Assembly: GCA_910577235.1 (NCBI GenBank)
Contig: CAJTMX010000019.1
Span: 21,387-85,386 of the forward strand
Length of the DNA: 64,000 bases
Origin: an uncultured Acetatifactor sp.
GTDB taxonomy: Bacteria > Bacillota > Clostridia > Lachnospirales > Lachnospiraceae
Reading direction: 5' to 3'
Positions 50,287-59,704 of the stretch are shown here, one piece after another (the stretch's first letter is position 1; each line of letters opens with the position of its first letter). Under the pieces are notes generated by a model. The model saw only the letters and a program-made list of their open reading frames with translations. It did not search any database and was not told the origin of the DNA. A program made the position numbers and the translations under genes.

Positions 50287-51875
50287 CTCTCTGATTCCCA
50301 TCCGTATGTAAAAAATTCAAATTCCTCATTGGACAGCCGAATCTTTGTCCCATGGGCCAGTGGGATCTCCGCGTTGCTGGGTATCATCTCACCGTTTACA
50401 AAGGTATGGTTGGTAGAGTTGTTGTCCACGATAAAATACTGTCCGCCCCTGCTGATAATATCCGCATGGCTGCGGCTGACCGTGGCATTGCCGCCGACGC
50501 AGTAATCCACATAGTTCCGTTCCTTTCCGATACGGAAGAAGGGCTTGTCTATTAGTATCCTCTCATTGTTGCCGCTGCGCAGCAGATAGGGCCTTATAGC
50601 CGATGCCGCCATGGATTCCCCCATCACCACCGTGTCCTCCCCAAAAACGTCGGCTCCCATGACCACCGTATCCCCAAAATTATCCTCCACGGAAAATGCC
50701 AGGCTCCGGGATGCCTGTGGCACCGCCTGATATTGCTGTGCAGGGGACTGTGCACCGGACAACGGCATCTTGGGCTGGGCTGAATGTATCTGCATCTGAG
50801 GCTGCGCAGGCGGTTGCTGCGGCTGAGACTGCATGGACTGCGGGGCTTGGTACTGCGGGTTCTGCGGTGTTTGAGGCCCCGCAGACGGCATTGGAGAGTG
50901 CCGGGGTTCTTCGGCCCAAGACCCGGTATCCTGTCCCGGCACGGCAAATCCCGAACCTGACTCCTGTGCGGTTGATAAGACTTTCCCACCCTTTTTTCTG
51001 GCTTCTTTCTGGGCCTTGTAAGCCGCGGCATTCTCCTTGTTATAGTGCTGCAACAAATAGAACATGGATATTTCTTTCTCCTGCACAGGCTGGGATACCG
51101 GTTTCTCGGCGCTGTTCCCGCGGGCCGGGGCCGGTGTCACGAAACCGCCCTCCCTGTCCTGTCCGGGAACTGCCAATCCCTTGTCCGCTGAAACGTTTGT
51201 GACGGGCTGCGGCGGCGCGGCAGCCCGGGGGGGCGTTTCCGGGACTTTCACCTGGACCGGCAAAGTCCGCTGGCGCGGCACCGGGTTTGACGCGGCAGAG
51301 GGGGATGACTGGGCAACGGCTCCCGTTCCCCCCTGCAATTCTTCCAGCAGCCGCCTGAAATCCTCCACCGCAAACACCGGGGCGGCGTTCAGATAATTGA
51401 TGATCCTGGCCACATAATCGCAGTTCTCCGTCTGGTCAAACTGGGTGGAGAACATGATATTTTTGAAAAACATGCCTATGTCCGCAGGTCCCGCCTCACT
51501 GACCAGAGGCAGGCAGACAACATCCGCCCTGCAGCTGCTGACATCCGCATAAACATGCTCCACATCCAGCAACAGGGAATGGTAATCGATCATATATTCC
51601 TCCGCCGCAGCCAGGGCCGCCGTCACACCGGAAAAGACCCCCAGCAGTCTGCGCCTGTTCACAACGCCGGAAAAAAATTGCTTTACCGTGACCCTGGCGG
51701 TCACATTGTATTTCAGAAAACAGTCCCTGTTCATCTGGGTGTACAGCACAGGGATCAAACCGGGTATCCGGTTGTTGGTGATCATCCCCAGGGTCATGGT
51801 ATCCAGCACATCCCCCTGTCCAACGGCGTATACCAAAAATGTGTTGTTCCCGCTGGTCTCAAATGTAAATGCCAT
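50283..51875 (-). CDS. FHA-domain protein with N-terminal DUF6382-like domain
   Basis: The 530-residue protein has three parts: an N-terminal globular domain (about 1-185, probably DUF6382), a long Pro/Gln/Ala-rich linker (about 185-405) and a C-terminal FHA domain (about 440-525) with RIGKERNYVDYCV, SRSHADI and NNSTNHTFVNGE. Just before the FHA are two copies of DTVVMG separated by 10 residues, candidate phospho-Thr sites like the switch motif of GarA/OdhI. FHA domains bind phospho-threonine. It probably reads kinase output and passes it to the pilus or cell envelope. Confidence 0.9.
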   Translation of the reverse strand: MAFTFETSGNNTFLVYAVGQGDVLDTMTLGMITNNRIPGLIPVLYTQMNRDCFLKYNVTARVTVKQFFSGVVNRRRLLGVFSGVTAALAAAEEYMIDYHSLLLDVEHVYADVSSCRADVVCLPLVSEAGPADIGMFFKNIMFSTQFDQTENCDYVARIINYLNAAPVFAVEDFRRLLEELQGGTGAVAQSSPSAASNPVPRQRTLPVQVKVPETPPRAAAPPQPVTNVSADKGLAVPGQDREGGFVTPAPARGNSAEKPVSQPVQEKEISMFYLLQHYNKENAAAYKAQKEARKKGGKVLSTAQESGSGFAVPGQDTGSWAEEPRHSPMPSAGPQTPQNPQYQAPQSMQSQPQQPPAQPQMQIHSAQPKMPLSGAQSPAQQYQAVPQASRSLAFSVEDNFGDTVVMGADVFGEDTVVMGESMAASAIRPYLLRSGNNERILIDKPFFRIGKERNYVDYCVGGNATVSRSHADIISRGGQYFIVDNNSTNHTFVNGEMIPSNAEIPLAHGTKIRLSNEEFEFFTYGWESER

Positions 51876-51919
51876 AATCCGACTCTCCTTGTATTCTCTT
51901 TGCGCCCGGCAGGCGCCGC

Positions 51920-53224
51920 TTAATAATTGTCCTTGTACAACAGAAGTATGGACCAGGTCTGGTTCTTACAGACCGGGACCGTGCCGTTTGCCGTAAAGTC
52001 CCTGACCTGGGTAAATTGGCAGGGAATACACAATTCCTTATCCGTATTGATAAAGCCCCACAGCCCGTCCGTTTGAACCGCGGCATATCCATTCAGAAAA
52101 CTTCTGGCGTCCTCATAGGTTGGCTCCAGGAACCAATTGCCTTCCCTGTCAATAAATCCCCACCGACCATCCATTTTTACAGCCGCATATGTATTGTCAT
52201 AGAATATCTTTACATCCTCATAGACATTCCCGCCGACCCTGCTGCCCTCGCCGTCGATCATAATATAGCCGCCGCTTTCTTTGACAAAGAGCCGTTCATT
52301 TCTATAAGCCATCTGTTTCTCATCCATGGCCACGTCCTCATAGGCTCCTCCCGGCTTGGGATTGCCCGCCGTATCATAGATCTTCCAGCCTTCCTCCCCT
52401 CGGGCCGCCGCCAGACCGTTGGCATAGGCGGAGACATCCGAGAAACCGCCCATCAGCATTTCTCCCGATCTGCTGTAATAGCTCCACCCGTTTTCGCCCA
52501 GCACGGTATAGATTTCCGCCGAGGACATGACGCCCAGGCCCTGAACATCCTCCACAGTCACCGCCATAACTTTATTTCCGCTGTTGTCGATGTAATAAGC
52601 CTCCCCGTCCCCGTCTATCACCGGAGCCATGCCGTTGCTGAACGCCCCGGCGTAAGTATATACTGTCTTTATCTTTTTCTTGCCCTTGCCGTTACAGTAT
52701 CCCCATGTCTCATTCCTGCGAACAGGAGCCAGGTTGCCGCTGAATATGGATATCTCGTCATATTCCCCCTGCTGGTAAAACGCGTATTTCTCCGCCTGAT
52801 ACATGGCATCTGCCGCCTCTGAGACCACCTGGCGGCTCAGCATTCTGTCATACAGCTCAAAAAAAGCCATATAATCCCCGTTTTGGAGGTAGATATCCAT
52901 CTGAAACTCATAGGGCTGCGGTTCTTTGGGATATTTTGACAACATTGTCTCTCCCCACTGGGACGCTTTTTTTCGATCCTCCAATGTATCCCTGTAGAAC
53001 TTCGCCACTTCCATATAGAGTTCCAGGGAGGGGCGCATGTCAAGAGCGTTTTGGTAATTCTGGAGCGCATAGATCTCTATCTCCTGAGCGGCGCAGGTTC
53101 TGGCGTCCTCCAGGTATTGGCCGTATTCCCTCTCCTCTCTGACATTGTTGCTGCCGATCATATAGACGCCCAGCGCAAACAGAGCGGTCAGCCCCAGAGG
53201 CGCTATAAATCTGTAATTTTTCAT
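51920..53224 (-). CDS. WG-repeat membrane-anchored protein
   Basis: The 434-residue protein has an N-terminal membrane helix (FIAPLGLTALFALGVYMIG), a helical region with TPR-like sequence (about 35-150) and then about five or six WG repeats (GYCNGKGKKKI, GWSYYSRSGEM, GWKIYDTAGN, RWGFIDREGNWFLEPTYEDARSF, LWGFINTDKEL). WG repeats form beta-rich solenoids of unknown binding role. It follows the prepilin peptidase and precedes the FHA gene, so it may link the pilus and signalling halves. Confidence 0.88.
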   Translation of the reverse strand: MKNYRFIAPLGLTALFALGVYMIGSNNVREEREYGQYLEDARTCAAQEIEIYALQNYQNALDMRPSLELYMEVAKFYRDTLEDRKKASQWGETMLSKYPKEPQPYEFQMDIYLQNGDYMAFFELYDRMLSRQVVSEAADAMYQAEKYAFYQQGEYDEISIFSGNLAPVRRNETWGYCNGKGKKKIKTVYTYAGAFSNGMAPVIDGDGEAYYIDNSGNKVMAVTVEDVQGLGVMSSAEIYTVLGENGWSYYSRSGEMLMGGFSDVSAYANGLAAARGEEGWKIYDTAGNPKPGGAYEDVAMDEKQMAYRNERLFVKESGGYIMIDGEGSRVGGNVYEDVKIFYDNTYAAVKMDGRWGFIDREGNWFLEPTYEDARSFLNGYAAVQTDGLWGFINTDKELCIPCQFTQVRDFTANGTVPVCKNQTWSILLLYKDNY

Positions 53225-53239
53225 GGCATTTTATCCTCC

Positions 53240-53905
53240 TCACATTCCTGTCAAAAATATAGACAGATAAGTACCCACTGCCAGCGCCGGGCCAAAGGGA
53301 ATGGCATCCTTTCTCGACTTTTTCCGGGTGATGAGCAGCGCCACGGCAACAATAAACGAAACGAGCAGCGACAGAAAAATCGCTCCCCAGGTTCCCTGCA
53401 GTCCCAACAGCAGCCCCATCACTACAAACAGTTTCATATCCCCGCCTCCTATGCTGTTCTTTACAACGATCGTGCACAAGAGCGCCACCAGGAACAAAAC
53501 TGCAGCCGCAACCACTTCCGTCAACAGGCCGGAGAGCAGGGCATCCCGCTCCCACAAAAACTCCGCCGCCAACAGCGCCGCCCTGGCGGTCAGGCCCGCC
53601 GCGATAAACAGATTGGGAATCCGGTAAGCGGTGATATCCGTATAGGCCACAGGCCACAAAAGCGCAAGCATGACCACCCTCTTTAGCGTAAACAGAAAGG
53701 TATTGCCGCTGTAAAAAGCCGTGATAAACAGGGACAGGCCCACCGCCACGAGCATCATGATAACGCTGTAGGGCAACACCGCTCCGGGCAGCTTTCCTTC
53801 CTGTCTGGCCGGATACTTTTCCCTGTTCTTTTGCAGTTCATAATATAACAGACCGGCGGCGGCTCCATTGACAAGTATGCTGCACAACATCATCCATCCC
53901 AACAT
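53240..53905 (-). CDS. tadV: A24-family prepilin peptidase (TadV/CpaA-like)
   Basis: The 221-residue polytopic protein has the two catalytic aspartates of A24 peptidases: YTDITAYRIPN and GGGDMKLFVVMGLLLG. It lacks the N-terminal cysteine methylase domain of large PilD enzymes, as expected for TadV/CpaA. It should cut the leader of the Flp-like pilin and the pseudopilins encoded nearby. GAGGAG precedes the ATG. Confidence 0.92.
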   Translation of the reverse strand: MLGWMMLCSILVNGAAAGLLYYELQKNREKYPARQEGKLPGAVLPYSVIMMLVAVGLSLFITAFYSGNTFLFTLKRVVMLALLWPVAYTDITAYRIPNLFIAAGLTARAALLAAEFLWERDALLSGLLTEVVAAAVLFLVALLCTIVVKNSIGGGDMKLFVVMGLLLGLQGTWGAIFLSLLVSFIVAVALLITRKKSRKDAIPFGPALAVGTYLSIFLTGM

Positions 53906-53964
53906 TCCACGGCTCCTCCTCTATCTTTTACTGGCTCAAGCGCTTACATATCGGTTCTCCGGAT

Positions 53965-55224
53965 CTATCCGTCTGAGGGCCTGGCAGGAATACTGCCATA
54001 TCCCTCTTTCACTTCCACGTCCAGAGATGTTTCGGGATATTTGGCCTGTAACTGCGCTATGGCCTCATTGACCTTGGCCTTGTAGGCGGCGTCGGTCTCC
54101 TCCGGCAGAACCAGCACGATCTTGTAAGTTCTCGTCGCCGGGTCTGAGTCCACCGTTGTCTTGCCGTTATCCTTTGTCACAGTGATGGTACTGTCCAAGG
54201 CGGCCACTCCCGCGTACATATCCTCAAAATCTTTGCTCAGACGGTTTTTTATGCCCTTCACGTCCCGATAGCTGACGCTGGCAGGGTCTATCGTGGAGAT
54301 CGTAACAAACTGGTTTCTGCCGCCGCTGTTTACATAAGCGTCGAACCCCTGGCCGCTGGAGGTGTAGATATAGCCCTCTCTCTCCCGCTCCACAATATGT
54401 CTTCCTCTGGCCATTTGATCCATACTGGTCCATATACTCCTGGGCGTGACCAGGGACGCGCCGTCTCCCCAGGCCATAGTCCTGGCCGTCTGGCGAAATG
54501 TAAAGGTAAAATCGGTATTCAGCAGCCGCATCACCCTCACTTCGTAAGTACATACCAGCTGGATCACATTGGAGGACCCGTAGGCCATCAGGGAAGTATA
54601 ACGGAAATCCAATCCGTCCATACCGTCCACCACATGAAGTCTTCGCAAAAAGGCGTCCGGGTCGTCCCCCGCAAAAGCTTTCAGATTCTTAGACATAAAC
54701 GCTTTGGCCATGATCTGTCCCAGATATACTTTGGCGGCCTCCGTCACCTCCCGGCCGGCAAGCTTACCCATGCCGACCAGAAAAGCCTTGGGCTCCTCGG
54801 CCACCTGGGCCGCCAGATTGGACACGGTCCGGTTGGCGGCATCCGTGCCGTTCATCAGACTGTTGACCGCGCTGTCGAAGTTTCCCTCCTCAAAATCGGA
54901 ACCCGCGTTTCCAAAGGAATCCATCATCTGCCCCAGCCCTGCCACCGTGTCCTCCACCGTCTTCTGGGGGCCCTGGGTTCCCTCGCTCAGAGCGGAATTG
55001 GCCTGGTCCAGCTGAAATTTATAGTACAGATAGCAGTACTGTGATATCTCCTTGGCGGCAGAGTTGAGGGCCACCGCCATCTTGCTCTGGGTGTAAGCTA
55101 TGTCCGCAATGGACAATAGGATCAGTATGGTAAAAATAAATGCGGTCATGGAAAGGACTGCCTCAACTACCACGGCGCCCCTTTCCCGTTCTTCTTTAAT
55201 TAGCTTATCCTTATTATTTTGCAT
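53965..55224 (-). CDS. TadE/TadF-like pseudopilin
   Basis: The 419-residue protein begins with a short basic, charged segment, then RGAVVVEAVLSMTAFIFTILILLSIADIAY, the TadE-type N-terminal helix with conserved glutamate. The long outer part has Gly/Asn-rich helices and a beta region (FRYTSLMAYGSSNVIQLVCTYEVRVMRLL). TadE/F proteins are minor pilins processed by the prepilin peptidase. It is longer than usual TadE (about 150-200). It lies between the DUF5702-like gene (1 base) and prepilin peptidase. Confidence 0.83.
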   Translation of the reverse strand: MQNNKDKLIKEERERGAVVVEAVLSMTAFIFTILILLSIADIAYTQSKMAVALNSAAKEISQYCYLYYKFQLDQANSALSEGTQGPQKTVEDTVAGLGQMMDSFGNAGSDFEEGNFDSAVNSLMNGTDAANRTVSNLAAQVAEEPKAFLVGMGKLAGREVTEAAKVYLGQIMAKAFMSKNLKAFAGDDPDAFLRRLHVVDGMDGLDFRYTSLMAYGSSNVIQLVCTYEVRVMRLLNTDFTFTFRQTARTMAWGDGASLVTPRSIWTSMDQMARGRHIVEREREGYIYTSSGQGFDAYVNSGGRNQFVTISTIDPASVSYRDVKGIKNRLSKDFEDMYAGVAALDSTITVTKDNGKTTVDSDPATRTYKIVLVLPEETDAAYKAKVNEAIAQLQAKYPETSLDVEVKEGYGSIPARPSDG

Positions 55225-55225
55225 A

Positions 55226-58200
55226 TCAATAGCCCCTTATGGTCTCTACCTCAAAGGTGCACCAGTCGTCTTTCATGGCAGGGTCGTCCACGTAATCTGT
55301 ATAATAGGGCAGAGACAGCATCAGCGGTTCCACCCGCAGTTTGGCCCTCAGCCGAAAATAAACCTGGGTATCGGCAAGGCTGTAATCCGATTTGTCCGTG
55401 GCTTTGCGCATATTGGCCTGTATCACGTCAGCCATGCGCAGATACATCTTTTCCGACATATCGTCTTCCCTTTGCAGGCCCAGATAGACGAACAAAGTCA
55501 GATAGTCGCTGTACTGCAGGCCTTTGTCAGGATTTAGCCTGTTGTCGGGCATAATGCCGGTAAGTTCTCTCATAAAATCCCCTACCTTTTTTTTCTCCCA
55601 GCCTTGGCTCTCCCCCGTCTCAAAACTATACCACCAGTCTCCGGCCTGCTTATACAGCTCCACGGGGAATCCGGCCTCCAGACGGTCCAGATCCTTACAT
55701 GTCTCAAAAGTTGTGAGGATAGGAAGCAGTATCACCTTGGTCAGAGCCGCAGGAATCACTCCGGCGGTCAGGCTGGAGATAAAAGCGGCCACTCCGTTGA
55801 TCGCCTTTGACGTATTATTGTTTCCATTCCAGAAGTTGGCAAAGGCCGATACCAGATTCACTGCGTAACGTATCAGGTAAATATCGTTATAAGCAGCCTT
55901 TACGCTCTCCGAATTGGATTTTCCATACAGGATATATTCCACCTCCGCCAGATAGGCCGCGTTATTGTCCTTGTTGATCAGTCTGTTGGTCAGCGTCTTG
56001 TTATAGGAATCTTTTGTGTTGGCGCTGAGCCAGGTGCCTTCCTGCTCCGGTGCTCCCTCGGACTCACGGTAAGCGTCCGTATAATTGGACAGCTTAAGCG
56101 CTGTCTTTTCGTCCCCTTGCAGATCGTATTTGCCTTCATTCTCAAAGGTGGCAAAGCTGAACATCTCCATAATGTACGCCGTCGCGTAAATATTATCCCG
56201 GATATTGTCAACATTACCCTTGGATAAGTTGCTTATAAATGTGATCAGCCCTGTCAGCATGCTGTCGGAAAAATTAAACTCGCCGCCCTGGGAGGCTGCC
56301 GTCGGCGTAATATCCGTACCGCCGCCGTAATATCGCTCCTTGTCTTTCTCTTTCTCTTTTTTTTCCTTTGCCTCTTGGGCATCCTTCTGGTCTTGTTCCT
56401 CCTTCTCCACTTTATCGCGGGAGGTATCTTTGAACTTGCTGTGCATATATATGTACAGCTCCGGCGTATCGGTCTGTCCCGTAAACGGACTCATCAGCGG
56501 ATCATAGGCCTTGTCACTTATATCGTGCAATGCCGCGATATTCCCCTCAGCCGGTAGAAAAAGCCGGGAAAAAGTACTGTCGGCATACTCTCTTACCGCC
56601 TGATTGGTCAGCCCGATGCTGTCTGCCTGCAATGCGGTACCCGCGCATGTCTTCAGCGCTGCCACATCCAGAATATCCAGAAGACGTGTATTGCCATATT
56701 TCATTTCCTCAATGGCGCTGTCAATGATCCGGTACTGTTCGCGAATATTTGTGAGGCGGGTCTTCATCTCCCCCACCGCATTCCTGTCTATGGTCACACA
56801 GATCTCTGTGGAACCGTGGTCGGCATCCCGCAAATTTTTGAGATCATCAATCTCCTCCCTGTCATCTTTGGACATATTGGTGTCGGAAACATTGGCGGTG
56901 TTACTCCAGTCATGCAGCGTAGAGGCATACGTTCCTGCCAGGTCATAGAGATTGTCCACGGGAGCCGGGGCGTCCGGGGAGGCGTTCAGCAGCTTATCCA
57001 ACAATCCCTCGTAGAGCAGTACATCCTTCTGCATGCTGTCCAACTGTCCCCGGATATATGCCAACGCACTCTCCAGCGAACGGTTCTGACCGTCCACGGC
57101 TACATACAGATTAACCGCCGAAAGCTTGTCCAGATTCGCCGCCGAAACCTGCTCCAGCCGGTTCACCGCATTCAAATATTTGTCCGTTGCGTTGGTCTCT
57201 CCCGGCACCAGGTACTGCCCGTGAAGGGATTTCACATCATTGATCAGCCGCGTCCTTTCATTCTCCCAATCGGCCGGCATATTATTGCCAGGTTCGCAAT
57301 CCGCCATGACCAACACTTTGGCATAAGCTCTCACCAAAGCGTCTGCCTTGGAGCGCAGCTGGGCCGTATAATTGGTTCCCGTGGAGGAATTGACAGCCGC
57401 GTTCATCCGTACCCACCACTGCACGGCATGAGCATCGCTGTCCCCCGGCCCCGGCAAAGTTTCCATCAGATTGCCGCACCCATCGATGTAATCGTTTTTA
57501 GCCGTGACAAACTCGTCTCTGGCAGTGGCCAACTCCTCCAGCAGCGCTGTTACCTTATCTCCATCGATATAATAAACCGGTTCCTGGGGAGGAGCAGGAG
57601 TTGACGCCGGGGCTGCCGTCTCTCCCTGCTCGGGAGTGGCTGCCGGAGGAGGTGCCGGCTCCTCCTTGCGGGAATAGATGTCCGTGCTGGTCTTATCATA
57701 ATCCTCCTTATAAGCGTCCAGATCCACGGTTATCCGGCTGTAAACGCCTGTGAGACTGCCGGTATTAAACAGATTCCCCACCAGATAGCGGTGAATCTCC
57801 CCGTAAGCCGTCCGGTAATTCTCCATATTACGGGCATACTCTTCCAGTTTTCCGGCAGACATATGTTCCCCGTTATTTCCCACCGCGTCCGTGTAATCCC
57901 GGGTGAGCCAGTACACGTCAAAGGCTGCTTTCAGCAATTCGCCCTCCGCCTTGTAGAAATCCGTCTTATTATCCACCAGCTCCTTATTTTCATCGCTGCC
58001 CTCCAGATCACGCACACCGGGATCGCTATTGATCTTCTCAATGATCTCCTGGGCGATCACAATTGGACCCCTATACTTCATAAATTCAACGATCTGCTCC
58101 TGCAGGACGGTGGCATTATACATATTACCCCCCTCCAGAGGAGTGATGAGCGCTCCCTGTGTCCGGTTCTGCACCCGCAGGATATCGCTGATGGTCTCAT

Positions 58201-58546
58201 CGCCGGAGCCTGTACCCATATCGTTGATTACCCGCTGGTACAGCAGCCGGATCTCCTCGTCCTCCACGTCCCGGGAGTGGAGGGAGACATCATAGAATTC
58301 CGCCGCCATGGCATAGTACTCGCCGATATTCTGACAGGAACCCATCAGCCCGTAATATTCGCTGAGATCGTAGTCGTAGTTGGCCATTAATGTGGACAAC
58401 GCCAGATCCGCGGAGGACTCCGCCACCGCTTTGCTGAGCTGCACTCTGCTGATATCCACAAAAATACTGGCGATCAGCATACAGGGAACCAATATCATCA
58501 CCAGAAATACCGATATGGCTCCTCTATCTTTACGAAAACAAAACAT
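55226..58546 (-). CDS. large DUF5702-like surface protein of the Tad locus
   Basis: The 1106-residue protein starts MFCFRKDRGAISVFLVMILVPCMLIASIFVDISRVQLSKAVAESSADLAL-like, resembling the N-terminal helix of TadE/TadG-like proteins, followed by a very long outer part. That part is mostly helical, with a Pro/Ala-rich low-complexity stretch (about 290-320) and a Lys/Glu-rich charged stretch (about 695-725). It fits DUF5702, found in clostridial Tad loci. It may sit at the pilus tip or envelope, as TadG does. GGAGG precedes the ATG. Confidence 0.83.
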   Translation of the reverse strand: MFCFRKDRGAISVFLVMILVPCMLIASIFVDISRVQLSKAVAESSADLALSTLMANYDYDLSEYYGLMGSCQNIGEYYAMAAEFYDVSLHSRDVEDEEIRLLYQRVINDMGTGSGDETISDILRVQNRTQGALITPLEGGNMYNATVLQEQIVEFMKYRGPIVIAQEIIEKINSDPGVRDLEGSDENKELVDNKTDFYKAEGELLKAAFDVYWLTRDYTDAVGNNGEHMSAGKLEEYARNMENYRTAYGEIHRYLVGNLFNTGSLTGVYSRITVDLDAYKEDYDKTSTDIYSRKEEPAPPPAATPEQGETAAPASTPAPPQEPVYYIDGDKVTALLEELATARDEFVTAKNDYIDGCGNLMETLPGPGDSDAHAVQWWVRMNAAVNSSTGTNYTAQLRSKADALVRAYAKVLVMADCEPGNNMPADWENERTRLINDVKSLHGQYLVPGETNATDKYLNAVNRLEQVSAANLDKLSAVNLYVAVDGQNRSLESALAYIRGQLDSMQKDVLLYEGLLDKLLNASPDAPAPVDNLYDLAGTYASTLHDWSNTANVSDTNMSKDDREEIDDLKNLRDADHGSTEICVTIDRNAVGEMKTRLTNIREQYRIIDSAIEEMKYGNTRLLDILDVAALKTCAGTALQADSIGLTNQAVREYADSTFSRLFLPAEGNIAALHDISDKAYDPLMSPFTGQTDTPELYIYMHSKFKDTSRDKVEKEEQDQKDAQEAKEKKEKEKDKERYYGGGTDITPTAASQGGEFNFSDSMLTGLITFISNLSKGNVDNIRDNIYATAYIMEMFSFATFENEGKYDLQGDEKTALKLSNYTDAYRESEGAPEQEGTWLSANTKDSYNKTLTNRLINKDNNAAYLAEVEYILYGKSNSESVKAAYNDIYLIRYAVNLVSAFANFWNGNNNTSKAINGVAAFISSLTAGVIPAALTKVILLPILTTFETCKDLDRLEAGFPVELYKQAGDWWYSFETGESQGWEKKKVGDFMRELTGIMPDNRLNPDKGLQYSDYLTLFVYLGLQREDDMSEKMYLRMADVIQANMRKATDKSDYSLADTQVYFRLRAKLRVEPLMLSLPYYTDYVDDPAMKDDWCTFEVETIRGY

Positions 58547-58562
58547 ACCCCCGCCTCCAAGT

Positions 58563-59228
58563 CTATCTATGGAACAGATCGTTTACAAACTTTCTGAATT
58601 CCTGTATTTTTTCCGCCATTGCCTCTTTGGCCCCCGTCACCTCGAAAATATCATCCACCATATTCACATTGCGGATAAATTCAGGGGTATCCCCCACCGG
58701 TACCTCTGTGTGGGTTTGGAATCCCATGGACAGGTTTTCCCTGTCTCCCAGCAGCCGGATGGGCAGCTCGATCTTGTACTCCAGATCCACGCTGACGGAG
58801 GAGGCGATAAAGCTGCTCTTATACTCCACCTGCAGACCTCCCGTATCGTAACCCGTGGGTTTCATACCGGAAAAAAGCCCTGTATTCAAACCACGGATTC
58901 TGCCTGTTATCAGGGAAGATACCGATTCCTCTATGGAATCCATCCCTCCAAACAGCCCTCCCAGGTATCGGTAAGGTTCATAATCCGCAGCACCCAGAGA
59001 CGGTACCTGTCCGCCGCCGCTTTCGATCGCCCGCAGCAGGGGGTCCGCACAGTACGCCGCGCCGTCCAGCGCTGCCTCCGCAACGATAGCCTCGATCCGG
59101 GATTTCTGATAATACACGTTTCCCAGATATAAAAGCATCAATATTATGATCAAACATACCGGAAACACAATGCTGGCCTCTACAAACACGGCTCCCCGCT
59201 CATCTCCCATTTCCTCTTTCATCCGCAT
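58563..59228 (-). CDS. TadE-like pseudopilin
   Basis: The 221-residue protein has a short charged start and GAVFVEASIVFPVCLIIILMLLYLGNVYYQKSRIEAIVAEAALDGA, the TadE signature with a conserved Glu. An outer domain of about 170 residues ends KFVNDLFHR. Several starts are possible (TTG 59252, ATG 59228, ATG 59222); 59228 has GGTGG upstream. It follows the pilin gene after a 160-base gap with a hairpin. Confidence 0.85.
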   Translation of the reverse strand: MRMKEEMGDERGAVFVEASIVFPVCLIIILMLLYLGNVYYQKSRIEAIVAEAALDGAAYCADPLLRAIESGGGQVPSLGAADYEPYRYLGGLFGGMDSIEESVSSLITGRIRGLNTGLFSGMKPTGYDTGGLQVEYKSSFIASSVSVDLEYKIELPIRLLGDRENLSMGFQTHTEVPVGDTPEFIRNVNMVDDIFEVTGAKEAMAEKIQEFRKFVNDLFHR

Positions 59229-59364
59229 TTCCACCCTGATCCCCACTCTCAATCATCAATTTTCCGATCCCTGTGTCTCAGCCTGTCCATACACACAGGG
59301 CGCCGTCCTATACCTATAGTCCGCTGCCCTCTATACATGGCGGCCCCACCACACACAAGGCAAT

Positions 59365-59394
59365 GATTTCCGCCAGAAAGCCCTGGCGGAAATC
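59365..59394. promoter_or_regulatory. perfect 12-bp hairpin just after the pilin gene
   Basis: GATTTCCGCCAG / CTGGCGGAAATC with a 6-base loop, 20 bases past the Flp-like pilin stop. It has no U-run, so it is more likely an mRNA-stabilising or processing hairpin than a full terminator; partial termination is also possible. The rest of the gap 59253-59364 shows nothing recognisable. Confidence 0.7.
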
Positions 59395-59414
59395 TCACAA
59401 TACCAAAGTGGCGG

Positions 59415-59633
59415 TCAATCGCCGTTTACTGCATCGGTAGCATTGCCGGAGATGGTAGCCAGCAGATTATTGATCAGATTCTTGATCGCGTCTCTGAACA
59501 CGATCGCCAGCAGCACCGCTATACCGATCAGCACAACCATGGACACGATGTTCACGTCACCTTCTTCATCGGTGAGGAACGCGCGCAACCTGTACTTTGC
59601 CATAAATAATAGTGAATCCAGTTTCTGAAACAT
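59415..59633 (-). CDS. flp: Flp-type (type IVb) pilin-like protein
   Basis: The 72-residue protein has a positively charged leader-like N-terminus (MFQKLDSLLFMAKYRLRAF), then TDEEGDVNIVSMVVLIGIAVLLAIVF with Gly then Asp/Val/Asn, resembling a prepilin cleavage site G|xxxxE-like region, and a helix plus short tail. Size and position between TadC and TadE fit the major pilin. The classical Glu-5/Tyr pair is altered. GGAGG precedes the ATG. Confidence 0.8.
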   Translation of the reverse strand: MFQKLDSLLFMAKYRLRAFLTDEEGDVNIVSMVVLIGIAVLLAIVFRDAIKNLINNLLATISGNATDAVNGD

Positions 59634-59704
59634 ACCTTTCGCCTCCTCTCAAAGCGTAAATGAATTATATTAATACCCTTGACCGCGGGTTCACACCCGA
59701 CAGC

